A DNA stretch of 64,000 nucleotides from Angustibacter sp049994355 (GTDB taxonomy: Bacteria; Actinomycetota; Actinomycetes; Actinomycetales; Angustibacteraceae), in the NCBI RefSeq assembly GCF_049994355.1, contig NZ_CP188257.1, positions 2,356,001 through 2,420,000 of the forward strand. Reading direction: 5' to 3'. Positions 23,512 through 32,165 of this stretch are shown here, in pieces (the first letter of the stretch is position 1; every line of letters starts with the position of its first letter). A program made the position numbers and the translations under genes. The notes below the pieces were generated by a model, which was not told the DNA's origin, did no database searches, and saw only the letters and a list, made by a program, of their open reading frames with translations.

Positions 23512-25743
23512 ATGAGCGAGCCCGACGCCGGAGGCGCCCCAGGCGCCAGGCAGCCGATGGCCACGCTGGCGGAGTTGCGCGTGCTCGACGGCCCGAACCT
23601 CTACTTCCCGCGCGCGGCCATCAAGCTCACCCTGGACGTCAGCGGGCTCAGCGATGCCACCTCCGAGACCGTGACCCAGTGGGCAGAGGACCTCGGCTTG
23701 ACCCGGACCCGCCCGGGCCGGGCCGGCAGCGCCCAGCGCCAGCGGCTGGCCGTGCGGGTCGTCGCGCGAGTCGTGCGGCTGATCGCGGCCGCGTCCGGCA
23801 CCTCGCGCCTGGGACTGCGGGTCCGTCCGGGCACCGGGCTGCACGAGGTGGTGGTCGCCTACCCCTGGCTGCGCCACGACCGGGCAGTCGAGCTTGGCCA
23901 CCAGGTCGAGACGTGTCTGCTGCGCTGGGGCGAGGTCGACGTGATGGAGCTGGTAGCCGCTGCCGGGGCCGCGGTGCGGTCGACTCCGAACGGACGTCGC
24001 CCGAGCGCGATCACGCCCACCGTGCCGGTCGCCTCGGTGACCGGCACGAACGGCAAGACCACCACGACCCGGCTGCTTGCGCACCTGTCGATGACGGCCG
24101 GCCTGCGCACCGCGTGGTCCAGCACGGACGGCGTGGTGGTCCAGGGCGACGTCGTGGAGCCTGGGGACTACTCGGGGCCCGCCGGGGCCCGCGCGGTGCT
24201 GACCACGCTCGGCGTCCAGCTGGGAGTGCTGGAGACCGCTCGCGGCGGGCTGCTGCTGCGTGGGATGGGGGTCACCCGCAACGACGTCTCGGTGGTCACC
24301 AACGTCAGCGCCGACCACCTCGGGCTGCAGGGGATCGAGACCGTCGACCAGCTCGCCGAGGTGAAGGCCGTCGTCACCCGAGTGACCTCACGCACCGGGT
24401 GGTGCGTGCTGAACGGCGAGGACCCTCGGGTGCTGGCGATGATGCGCCGCGGCACCGGTCGTCCCTGGGTCTTCGCCCTCGACCCGGACGCGCCAGGGCT
24501 GCGCGCCGCCCTGGACTCCGGCGGACGCGCCATCACGGTGCTGGACGGCCACCTGACTGTGCTCAGACCGGACGCCGACCCGGACCCGCTGGTCGCGGTG
24601 CTGGACGTCCCGGTGACGCTCTCCGGGCTGTCCCGGCACAACGTCGCCAACGCCCTGGCGGCGGCGGCGGCCGGACTCGGCCTGGGGCTGGACCGCGACG
24701 CCGTCGTCACCGGGCTGCGCACCTTCCTGCCGGACATCCGGCTCAACCCGGGCCGGATGAACGTCTGGTCCATCCCGACGGCTGCTGGTGTCGTCACCGT
24801 CGTGGTCGACCTTGCGCACAACGAGGCCGGGCTCGAGGCACTGCTCGACGTCTGCGAGGGGTTGCGCACACCGGGCGCGCAGCTGCACCTCGGGCTCGGT
24901 ACCGCGGGTGATCGGACCGAGCAGCTGCTCGAGGGACTGGGCGAGATCGCCGGGCGCCGCGCCGACGACGTGGCGATCGTGCACAAGGAGCGCTACCTGC
25001 GAGGCCGCACCCGCGAGGACCTGGAGACGCCGTTGCGGGCCGGGCTCGCCGCCGTCGGCATCGCGTCCGTGCCGTCCTTCCCCGACGAGCTCAGCGGGTT
25101 GCAGGGCCTGCTGGGGCGCGCCGTGGACGGCGACGTGGTCGCGATGATGTGCCACGCGGACCGCCCGCTGCTCGACGAGTGGCTGCTAGCCGAGGGCGCC
25201 ACGCCGGACGGCCCGGACGACATCCGCGCCAAGGTGGTGGCGGCCCGCGGCGAGCACCCGCAGGAGGAGCAGATCGCCGCGCTCTGGGCACACGCCGACC
25301 CGACCGACCGGCAGCGGCTGCTGCTGTCGATGCTGGACGCCGACCCGGACGACCCGCGGCTGATGTTCGAGTGGGCCAGCGCGCTGGACGCCGCCGGGCA
25401 CGAGGCGGAGGCCGTGCCGGCCTACCGCGCTGCGCTGCGGGACGGTCTGCGCGAACCGCACCGGCACCGCGCCATGCTGCAGCTGGGGTCGTCGCTGACC
25501 GTGCTCGGCCGGGTAGAGGAGGCGCTCGAGATCCTCGCGAAGGTCCGCGAGCAGCGGCCCACGAGCGCTGCGGCACAGGGGTTCTACGCACTGGCCCTGC
25601 GGGCCGGCTCGCGCGGCGACCGCGCGCTGGCGGTGCTGATGGAGGCGCTGCTCGCGCACGCCGCCGAGCCCGACGACCAGGACTACCGGGATGCTCTGCT
25701 GCGCTACGTCGGTGCCAGCCCTGCGCTGCGCCCGCCCGGTTAG
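23512..25743 (+). CDS. CphA-like Mur ligase fused to TPR tail
   Basis: 743 residues. Residues about 20-165 resemble the N-terminal domain of cyanophycin synthetase (LRVLDGPNLYFPRAAIKL). Residues about 170-560 are a Mur ligase closely paralleling the CphA C-terminal half: P-loop SVTGTNGKTTTTR (about 177), SSTDGVVVQ, ETARGGLLLRGMG, VTNVSADHLG and the conserved HNVANALAA. The ATP-grasp domain of CphA is missing. The last about 160 residues (from about 583) are TPR-like helices (LMFEWASALDAAGHEAEAVP). This predicts one amide-ligase activity on cyanophycin-like material plus a protein-interaction arm. It converges on cphA, and the stop codons overlap in TTAG. Confidence 0.88.
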   Translation: MSEPDAGGAPGARQPMATLAELRVLDGPNLYFPRAAIKLTLDVSGLSDATSETVTQWAEDLGLTRTRPGRAGSAQRQRLAVRVVARVVRLIAAASGTSRLGLRVRPGTGLHEVVVAYPWLRHDRAVELGHQVETCLLRWGEVDVMELVAAAGAAVRSTPNGRRPSAITPTVPVASVTGTNGKTTTTRLLAHLSMTAGLRTAWSSTDGVVVQGDVVEPGDYSGPAGARAVLTTLGVQLGVLETARGGLLLRGMGVTRNDVSVVTNVSADHLGLQGIETVDQLAEVKAVVTRVTSRTGWCVLNGEDPRVLAMMRRGTGRPWVFALDPDAPGLRAALDSGGRAITVLDGHLTVLRPDADPDPLVAVLDVPVTLSGLSRHNVANALAAAAAGLGLGLDRDAVVTGLRTFLPDIRLNPGRMNVWSIPTAAGVVTVVVDLAHNEAGLEALLDVCEGLRTPGAQLHLGLGTAGDRTEQLLEGLGEIAGRRADDVAIVHKERYLRGRTREDLETPLRAGLAAVGIASVPSFPDELSGLQGLLGRAVDGDVVAMMCHADRPLLDEWLLAEGATPDGPDDIRAKVVAARGEHPQEEQIAALWAHADPTDRQRLLLSMLDADPDDPRLMFEWASALDAAGHEAEAVPAYRAALRDGLREPHRHRAMLQLGSSLTVLGRVEEALEILAKVREQRPTSAAAQGFYALALRAGSRGDRALAVLMEALLAHAAEPDDQDYRDALLRYVGASPALRPPG

Positions 25744-28526
25744 CTGTCCGCCTCGACCGCCTCGAGCTCCGCCGGGTCGACGTCCGGGTCTCCGACCCGG
25801 CCCTCCGGGTGAGCGCCCGCCTGCGCCTGCTGCCCGAGCAGCTCGAGCTCGGCCAGCACTCCCGCGTGCTGGTCGGCGCAGAGCACGACAAGGTCGCCCC
25901 GGTTGGCGCGGGCCATGCAGTGCCGTACGGCGTCGAGCTCGTCGGTGACCACCTCGACCTGCTTGCAGCGGGCTCCCTTCGCCATCTGCGCCTGCACGCC
26001 CTGGGCCACCAGCGCTGCGGCCTCGCCCTTGGCCCGCCGACGCAGGTTGGCGTCCTCGCGGACCACCACGACGTCGAAGAACTCGGCTGCCACCTCGCCG
26101 AGCTCGCGTACGTCCTCGTCGCGGCGGTCGCCCGCCGCGCCGATCATGGCGATCCGGGACGGCCTGGCCAGGTCCGTCTTGACCTCACGCCGCGCCGAGT
26201 ACCGGTCCACGAAGTCGCCCAGCGCACGCATGCCCGCCGGGTTGTGGCAGTAGTCGACGACGACGTCGGTGCCGCGCACCTCGATCAGGTTCAGCCTTCC
26301 GGGAGACAGGTAGTACGAGGTGCTGAACGTGCGCAGGCCCTGCCGGATGTCGTGCAGCGGGGCGCCGGCCGCGAAGGCCGCCCCGGCGGCGGCCATCGCA
26401 TTGGCCACGTTCATCAGGGCCGAGCCGCCGAACGTCGAGGGCAGTAGGTGCGTCCAGGCCAGGTGCATGGCCCGGCGTCCGTGCCGGATGACGATCATGT
26501 CGCCCTTCTCGGACGGCTCGAGGACGACGGCCTTGCCACCCCGGCGGCAGTGCTCGTCGATCAGGTCGCGCTCGAACGAGCCCGGCGGCCGCAGCGAGAA
26601 CCACACCACCTCGCCGGAGCAGCGCCGGCGCATCTCGCGGACCAGCGGGTCGTCCGCGTTCAGCACTGCGGCACCGTCGCGCGGGACCGCCTCGACCACG
26701 ACCGCCTTGACCTGCGCGAGCTGCTCGAGGGTGTCGATGCCACGCATCCCCAGGTGGTCGGGAGCCACGTTGGTGACCACCGCGACGTCGTTGCGGTCGT
26801 AGCCCAGGCCCTCGCGCAGGATGCCACCGCGGGCCACCTCGAACACGGCGAGGTCCACCCGCGGGTTCTGCAGGACCATCCGGGCGGACTTCGGGCCGGA
26901 GGCGTCGGCCCGGATCACGAGGCGCTCGTCGATCACCACACCGTCGGTGGAGGTCATCCCGACCTTGCGGCCCAGACCCTTGAACACGTGCGCGATCATC
27001 CGCGACGTGGTGGTCTTACCGTTCGTGCCGGTCACCGCGATGATCGGCACCCGGCTCGGCGCGCCGGGCGGGAAAAGCAGGTCGACGACGGGCTTGGCGA
27101 TGAACTGCGCCTCGCCGACGGTGGGGTGGGTGTGCATCCGGAAGCCGGGTGCGGCGTTGACCTCGCAGATGGCCCCGCCCGTCTCGCGCACCGGCAGCGC
27201 GATGTCCGGGCAGATGAAGTCGATGCCGGCGACGTCCAGCCCGATCACCCGGGCCGCCTCCTCGGCGATCTCGACGTTGTCCGGGTGCGCCTCGAACGTG
27301 CGGTCCACCGAGATCCCGCCGGTCGACATGTTGCCGGTGAGCGCCAGCTTGACCATCTCGCCGGACGGCGGGACGTCGTCCATGCCGAAGCCCTGCGCCC
27401 GGACGAGCGCGACTGCGGCGTCGTCCACCGCGATCCGGGTGAGCACCTTCTCGTGGCCTACGCCGCGGCGCGGGTCCGCGTTGGTCTCGGTGACCAGCTG
27501 CTGCACGGTGCTCTTGCCGTCACCTACGACATGCGCCGGCACCCGCTCGGCGATCGCCTGCATCCGGCCACCGACGATCAGGCAGCGGTAGTCCTTGCCG
27601 GTGACCATCGACTCGACGACCACCCAGCCGCGCCGCGACTGGTCCTGGGCCGTCGGGAAGGCGGCGCGGACGGCGTCCGCGTCCTTGAGGTCCAGACACA
27701 CGCCGCGGCCGTGGTTGCCGTCCAGCGGCTTGATGACCACCGGGTAGCCGATGCCATCGGCGACGCTGACGGCCCCGTCGGCGCTGCGCACGCTCTCGGT
27801 GCCCGGGGTGGGTAGCCCGGCGGACGCGAGCAGCTTTCCGGTCAGCTCCTTGTCGCCGGCGATGTCCACCGCCAGCGCGCTGGTCTGTGAGGTCATGGTG
27901 GCCCGGATGCGCTGCTGGTGGACGCCCTGACCGAGCTGCACCAGCGAGTGCTCGTTCAGCCGGATCCACGGGATGTCCCGGCTCACCGCCTCTTCCAGGA
28001 TGGCCGCGGTGCTCGGGCCGAACGCCGTCCGCTCCGCTTGGCGCAGGAACGTGTCGAGCAGGTCCGTGAAGTCGAACTCGGGCTCGGGCTGCACCAGGTG
28101 GTTGACCAGCCTGACGGCGAGCCGGATCGACGACTGCGCGACGCGCTCGTCGACGTAACCGAAGACGATGTTGTACCGGCCCGGCTCGCCGGGCACACCG
28201 CGCGTCTTGCCGCGGCGGATGTCGTGGCCGGCCTCCTTCTGCAGCTGCAGCGCGACGTGCTCGGCGACGTGCCCCAGCCAGGTGCCTTCGCGCAACCGTT
28301 CGACGAAGCCACCGCGATGCCCGCGCGAGCACGTGTGCTCCTCCAGACCGGGCAGCAGCTCCAGCAGCCTGTCGGTGAACCCGGGCAGCTTGTCGGTCGG
28401 GAACTGCTCCAGCACGCCGAGGTCCACCACGACGTGCAGGGCCTTGTCGTACGACCAGATGTTCGGCCCGCGGTAGACCCGCACCTGCACGATCGTCAGG
28501 TCCGGGGACGGTCGGTCGTCGCTCAT
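25740..28526 (-). CDS. cphA: Cyanophycin synthetase CphA
   Basis: 928 residues with the three-part CphA architecture: an N-terminal domain, an ATP-grasp domain (about 220-470; VVIKPLDGNHGRGVCLDL) that adds Asp, and a Mur-ligase domain (AVTGTNGKTTTSR at about 501, HLGMRGIDT) that adds Arg. It makes multi-L-arginyl-poly-L-aspartate, a cytosolic nitrogen/carbon reserve, from ATP, Asp and Arg. Length and motifs fit an active enzyme. The ATG has GGAG in front. cphB lies 51 bases upstream on the same strand with its own leaderless promoter, giving a build-and-break pair. Confidence 0.95.
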   Translation of the reverse strand: MSDDRPSPDLTIVQVRVYRGPNIWSYDKALHVVVDLGVLEQFPTDKLPGFTDRLLELLPGLEEHTCSRGHRGGFVERLREGTWLGHVAEHVALQLQKEAGHDIRRGKTRGVPGEPGRYNIVFGYVDERVAQSSIRLAVRLVNHLVQPEPEFDFTDLLDTFLRQAERTAFGPSTAAILEEAVSRDIPWIRLNEHSLVQLGQGVHQQRIRATMTSQTSALAVDIAGDKELTGKLLASAGLPTPGTESVRSADGAVSVADGIGYPVVIKPLDGNHGRGVCLDLKDADAVRAAFPTAQDQSRRGWVVVESMVTGKDYRCLIVGGRMQAIAERVPAHVVGDGKSTVQQLVTETNADPRRGVGHEKVLTRIAVDDAAVALVRAQGFGMDDVPPSGEMVKLALTGNMSTGGISVDRTFEAHPDNVEIAEEAARVIGLDVAGIDFICPDIALPVRETGGAICEVNAAPGFRMHTHPTVGEAQFIAKPVVDLLFPPGAPSRVPIIAVTGTNGKTTTSRMIAHVFKGLGRKVGMTSTDGVVIDERLVIRADASGPKSARMVLQNPRVDLAVFEVARGGILREGLGYDRNDVAVVTNVAPDHLGMRGIDTLEQLAQVKAVVVEAVPRDGAAVLNADDPLVREMRRRCSGEVVWFSLRPPGSFERDLIDEHCRRGGKAVVLEPSEKGDMIVIRHGRRAMHLAWTHLLPSTFGGSALMNVANAMAAAGAAFAAGAPLHDIRQGLRTFSTSYYLSPGRLNLIEVRGTDVVVDYCHNPAGMRALGDFVDRYSARREVKTDLARPSRIAMIGAAGDRRDEDVRELGEVAAEFFDVVVVREDANLRRRAKGEAAALVAQGVQAQMAKGARCKQVEVVTDELDAVRHCMARANRGDLVVLCADQHAGVLAELELLGQQAQAGAHPEGRVGDPDVDPAELEAVEADS

Positions 28527-28577
28527 CGGCGCTCCATGGTTGCTTCGGCACGCTGTGATCTGCCGATCATGCCCTGA

Positions 28578-29438
28578 TCAGCGCCGTCGCGCGCCTCCCG
28601 GGAGGGCGGCAACCGCCGGATCGACCCGTCGCGGGGTGAACTTCTCCAGCGCCCGCTCCTTCAGGTCGAAGCGCGCGCCCGTCGGCAGGGTGTGCACGGT
28701 GGCTCCGGAGACCAGTACCGGAGCGCCTTCGGGCGCGTCGGCGGCGTTGGTGACGGCGCGGGCCGCATCGACCACGAAGACGGCCCCTGCGCCGATGACC
28801 TCCACCCGTCGCCCGTCGGTGACCAGGGCGGCGGTGTTCTCGTCGATCCCCATGCCGATCAGGTGCGGTGAGAGGGCGACCATCGACAGCAGGCGCCCGT
28901 AGCGCGCGCGCTGGTCGAAGTGCTGGTCGACGATGACGCCGGGCAGCAGGCCGAGACCCGCCGACAGCTGGCTGGCGCGTTGGCGGGGCGTGATGCCCTC
29001 CTCGCCCAGCGCGATCATGTACGCGCTCATGATGCTGGCGCCCGCGGACGTCCCAGCCACCACGACACCGCGCTGGTGGGCTTCGACGATCGCGTCACCG
29101 AGAGCGGTGCCGACGACCAGCTGGGCCAGCTTGAGCTGGTTGCCGCCCGTCATGAAGATCCCGGTCGCCGCGACGACCTGCCGGACGAGCGCGTCGCTGT
29201 TCGCATCGGCGCGAGAGGTCGGCTGCACCGCGGTGACGTCGGCGACACCGATGCGTTCGAAGGCGGCCCGGTAGGTCTGGACCATCTCGTCCTCGACCAT
29301 GGAGGCGGTGGGCAGCACCACGATGCGGGCCTGCGGGCCACCGGCCAGACGCACGAAGCGGCGCAGGACGCGGGCCGGCCCCACCTTGTCCTCGGCACCG
29401 CCGATGACCAGGAGCCGCGTGCGGGCAGGCCCTTGCAT
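28578..29438 (-). CDS. cphB: Cyanophycinase CphB
   Basis: 286 residues of peptidase family S51. The nucleophile Ser131 sits in the GTSAGAS elbow, and GGNQ near residue 98 and the QHFDQR block near 190 match cyanophycinase. It is an exo-hydrolase releasing beta-Asp-Arg dipeptides from cyanophycin in the cytosol. No isoaspartyl dipeptidase is seen nearby to finish the degradation. The ATG at 29438 is set by a leaderless promoter, and cphA follows downstream. Confidence 0.93.
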   Translation of the reverse strand: MQGPARTRLLVIGGAEDKVGPARVLRRFVRLAGGPQARIVVLPTASMVEDEMVQTYRAAFERIGVADVTAVQPTSRADANSDALVRQVVAATGIFMTGGNQLKLAQLVVGTALGDAIVEAHQRGVVVAGTSAGASIMSAYMIALGEEGITPRQRASQLSAGLGLLPGVIVDQHFDQRARYGRLLSMVALSPHLIGMGIDENTAALVTDGRRVEVIGAGAVFVVDAARAVTNAADAPEGAPVLVSGATVHTLPTGARFDLKERALEKFTPRRVDPAVAALPGGARRR

Positions 29439-29444
29439 CCGTCC

Positions 29445-29450
29445 ACCCTA
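29445..29450 (-). promoter_or_regulatory. Leaderless -10 hexamer for cphB
   Basis: Minus-strand TAGGGT, 6 nt, then ATG at 29438. Confidence 0.55.
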
Positions 29451-29485
29451 GGCTTTCCGCCCCGCACGCTTGCTCCCGCCACGCT

Positions 29486-29580
29486 GCATTGCTCCACCCG
29501 ACCCGGCCACAGCGCGCTGCGGAGCGGTCCCGGGGGAGCAATGCGGGTCGGGGGGAGCAATGCGGGGGCTGGGGGAGCGC
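29486..29580. repeat. Inverted and direct repeats between cphB and sixA
   Basis: A 19-bp arm GCATTGCTCCACCCGACCC (29486-29504) is repeated inverted, 18 of 19 matching, at 29545-29563 (GGGTCGGGGGGAGCAATGC). The motif GGGGGAGCAATGCGGG also occurs as direct copies at 29532-29547 and 29551-29566, with a partial third (GGGGGAGC) at 29571. It lies in the 162-bp divergent intergenic region, so operator or structured leader functions are possible. Confidence 0.8.
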
Positions 29581-29588
29581 GCAGGGGG

Positions 29589-29594
29589 CAGAAT
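29589..29594 (+). promoter_or_regulatory. Possible leaderless -10 hexamer for sixA
   Basis: CAGAAT, one base off TANNNT, 6 nt before the ATG at 29601. Confidence 0.35.
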
Positions 29595-29600
29595 GCCGGG

Positions 29601-30113
29601 ATGGACAGCTCGCGCACGCTGCTGGTGATCCGGCACGCCAAGTCCGACCAGCACGCGGGGGTCGCCGACCACGAACGGCCCCTGAACGATCGCGGACGTC
29701 GCGACGCCCCCGCGCTCGGCCGCTGGCTCGCTGCCGACGGCCCGCAGATCGGCCTCGTGCTGTGCTCCAGCGCCGTCCGCGCTCAGCAGACCTGGGATCT
29801 GGCCGCCGCACAGCTGCAGGCCCGCCCACCCCTTGATGTGACGGACGCGCTCTACGACGCCTCGCCGCGCGAAGTGCTGGAGCTGCTGCACGAGGTGGAC
29901 GACGACGTCCAGGTGGTGGCGGTGGTCGGTCATGAGCCGACCCAGTCCGGCGTCGTGGGACTGCTCGCCGGCACCGGTGACCCGGCCGCAGAGGCAGCAC
30001 TGCGGGAGGGGTTCGCGACCAGCGCCGTCGCGGTGCTGGACCTGTCGAGCGGTTGGTCCGAGCTGGCAGAGGGATCGGCTTACCTGTCGGGGCTGCAGGC
30101 CCCGCGCGGCTAG
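29601..30113 (+). CDS. SixA-like phosphohistidine phosphatase
   Basis: 170 residues of the histidine phosphatase superfamily, short SixA-type form. The catalytic RHAKS motif is at about residues 11-15, with RRDAPALGRWL, the SSAVRAQQTW block and a second His in VVGHEPTQ. SixA removes phosphate from phosphohistidine residues of signalling proteins; the target here is unknown. The gene ends in a CTAG shared with the convergent serB stop. The ATG at 29601 begins right after a repeat-rich intergenic region. Confidence 0.88.
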   Translation: MDSSRTLLVIRHAKSDQHAGVADHERPLNDRGRRDAPALGRWLAADGPQIGLVLCSSAVRAQQTWDLAAAQLQARPPLDVTDALYDASPREVLELLHEVDDDVQVVAVVGHEPTQSGVVGLLAGTGDPAAEAALREGFATSAVAVLDLSSGWSELAEGSAYLSGLQAPRG

Positions 30114-31327
30114 TGCGGGGTGTCGAGGTCGTCAGCCCGGTCGGCCTCCTCGATCTCCTCACGTGGGATTCCGAGCAGGTACAGGACGGCGTCCAGGAAG
30201 GGCACGTTCACGGTCGCGTCAGCCCGCTCGCGGACGAGCGGCTTGGCGTTGAACGCGATCCCCAGCCCTGCGCTGCTCAGCATGTCCAGGTCGTTGGCGC
30301 CGTCCCCGATCGCGATCGTGCGGGACAGCGGCAGACCCTCGGACTCCGCGAACCGTCGTAGTGCGGCCGCCTTGCCGGCTCGGTCGAGGACGTCCCCGCG
30401 GACCCGGCCGGTCAGGACGCCGTCCACGACCTCGAGGCGGTTGGCCTCGACGTGCTCGATGCCGAGGGTGCGGGCGAGCGGCGCGATGACTTCCTGGAAC
30501 CCCCCGGAGACCAGGGCAACCGTGAAGCCGAGCCGCTGGAGGGTACGGACCAGCGTCCGGGCACCTGGGGTGAGCTGGATGGCGTCGCCGACCTCGGCCA
30601 GCACCGACTCCGGCAGCCCGGCCAGCTCGGCGACCCGTTCGTGCAGGCTCTGGGCGAAGTCCAGCTCGCCGCGCATGGCTCGCTCGGTGACCGCGGCGAC
30701 CTCGGCAGCCCGCCCGCTGTGCCCGGCGAGCATCTCGATCACCTCGCCCTGGATGAGTGTGGAGTCGACGTCCATCACGACCAGGCGCCGGCCGCGGCGG
30801 GCCAGGCCGGCCGGCGAGACCGCGGCGTCGATGCCGTGCGCCGCAGCGGTCACCGAGATCTCCCGCCGCATCGACGGCACGTCGCCGCCCGAGACGTCGA
30901 TCTCCACCGTGGTCACCGGCCAGCGGGAGATCCGCCGGATCCGGTCGATGTTGGCGTCCTGCTCGGCCAGCTTCTCGGCAACCGCGGCGATCGCGGCCGG
31001 CAGTAGCGGAGCGGCCAGCAGCGTCACGTGCAACCGGCCCTCACGCCGATGTGCCGCGTCACCCGTGCCGCGCTTGCAGCGCACCTTCATGTCGAGCTCT
31101 TCGGCGACGTCCAGCGCCGCGGCCCGCACGGACTCGCTGCCACCGGTCGTCAGCAGTACCGCCAGGGTGAGCTGCCCGCGCACCACGACCTGCTCGACGT
31201 CCAGCACGGTGGCCGGGGTCTGCGCGAGAGCGCTGAAGAGTGCCGAGGTGACGCCGGGACGGTCCTCGCCGGTGAGGGTCACCAGCAACGTCGGTTCGTC
31301 GACCTCGCGTGGGGGGACTTCGGTCAC
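30110..31327 (-). CDS. serB: Phosphoserine phosphatase SerB with ACT region
   Basis: 405 residues. The N-terminal about 180 residues are ACT-like (LVTLTGEDRPGVTSALFSAL), probably for allosteric serine sensing. The HAD catalytic domain follows with the nucleophile Asp in VVMDVDSTLIQGE (about 185), VSGGFQEV and GDGANDLDML. It performs the last step of L-serine synthesis by dephosphorylating phosphoserine. The GTG start is set by a leaderless promoter. Confidence 0.94.
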   Translation of the reverse strand: MTEVPPREVDEPTLLVTLTGEDRPGVTSALFSALAQTPATVLDVEQVVVRGQLTLAVLLTTGGSESVRAAALDVAEELDMKVRCKRGTGDAAHRREGRLHVTLLAAPLLPAAIAAVAEKLAEQDANIDRIRRISRWPVTTVEIDVSGGDVPSMRREISVTAAAHGIDAAVSPAGLARRGRRLVVMDVDSTLIQGEVIEMLAGHSGRAAEVAAVTERAMRGELDFAQSLHERVAELAGLPESVLAEVGDAIQLTPGARTLVRTLQRLGFTVALVSGGFQEVIAPLARTLGIEHVEANRLEVVDGVLTGRVRGDVLDRAGKAAALRRFAESEGLPLSRTIAIGDGANDLDMLSSAGLGIAFNAKPLVRERADATVNVPFLDAVLYLLGIPREEIEEADRADDLDTPH

Positions 31328-31333
31328 GCGCCG

Positions 31334-31339
31334 AGGCTA
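31334..31339 (-). promoter_or_regulatory. Leaderless -10 hexamer for serB
   Basis: Minus-strand TAGCCT, 6 nt, then GTG at 31327. Confidence 0.55.
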
Positions 31340-31355
31340 CCCAGGTGGGACGCGC

Positions 31356-32165
31356 TCAGCCGTCGGACGGTGCCGCAGCGTTGACGTCGTCTCGCCATGC
31401 GAGCCAGTCGCGCAGCTGGCCCAGGTCATAGTGCGGCCCGCCGAGGCTGACGGTGAAGAGCCGGACGCCGAGCTCGCGCAGGCGTGGCCCGGTGGCGGTG
31501 GGGTCACCCGACACCCCCACGGATCGCTCGATCTGCGCGGGGTCGCGTCCCTCGCTCGCGCACCACTCGTCGAGGATGCCCACCTTGCGCTCGACCACCT
31601 CGGCGTCACCGAAGCTGTGCCAGATGTCGGCGTGCTTGGCGACCATGCGCAGCGTCTTCTTCTCGCCGCCACCACCGATCAGCACCGGGACCTTTCGGGT
31701 CGGCGCCGGGTTGAGCTTGGCCAGCCGCTTCTCGATCCGCGGCAGCGCCTGCGCCAGATCCGCCAAGCGGTAGCCGGCCGTGCCGAACTCGTAGCCGTAC
31801 TCGTCGTAGTCCTTCTCGAACCAGCCGGCGCCGATCCCGAGGATCAGCCTGCCTCCGCTGATGTGGTCCACCGTCCGGGCCATGTCGGCCAGCAGCTCTG
31901 GGTTGCGATAGGAGTTGCAGGTCACCAGCGCGCCGATCTCGACCCGCGAGGTCGCCTCGGCCCAGGCGCCCAGCACCGTCCAGCACTCGAAGTGCTTGCC
32001 TTCCGGCTCGCCATAGAGCGGGTAGAAGTGGTCCCAGGTGAACGCCACGTCGACGCCGTGCTCCTCGGCCTCGACCACGGCGCGTCGCAGCTCGGCCCAG
32101 TCCGCGTGTTGCGGCTGCAGCTGGACGCCGACCCGGACCTTGCGGTGGCTCTGGTGATCGCTCAT
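31356..32165 (-). CDS. LLM-class F420-dependent oxidoreductase
   Basis: 269 residues from the ATG at 32165, which overlaps the glgC stop (ATGA). It has a luciferase-like TIM barrel: VGVQLQPQHADWAELR start, FTWDHFYP, EIGALVTCNSYRNPELLADMARTVDHISGGRLILGIGAGW in the middle and PVLIGGGGEKKTLR. In actinobacteria such enzymes usually use cofactor F420. The substrate is unknown. Coupling to glgC is positional and need not mean a shared pathway. Confidence 0.88.
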   Translation of the reverse strand: MSDHQSHRKVRVGVQLQPQHADWAELRRAVVEAEEHGVDVAFTWDHFYPLYGEPEGKHFECWTVLGAWAEATSRVEIGALVTCNSYRNPELLADMARTVDHISGGRLILGIGAGWFEKDYDEYGYEFGTAGYRLADLAQALPRIEKRLAKLNPAPTRKVPVLIGGGGEKKTLRMVAKHADIWHSFGDAEVVERKVGILDEWCASEGRDPAQIERSVGVSGDPTATGPRLRELGVRLFTVSLGGPHYDLGQLRDWLAWRDDVNAAAPSDG

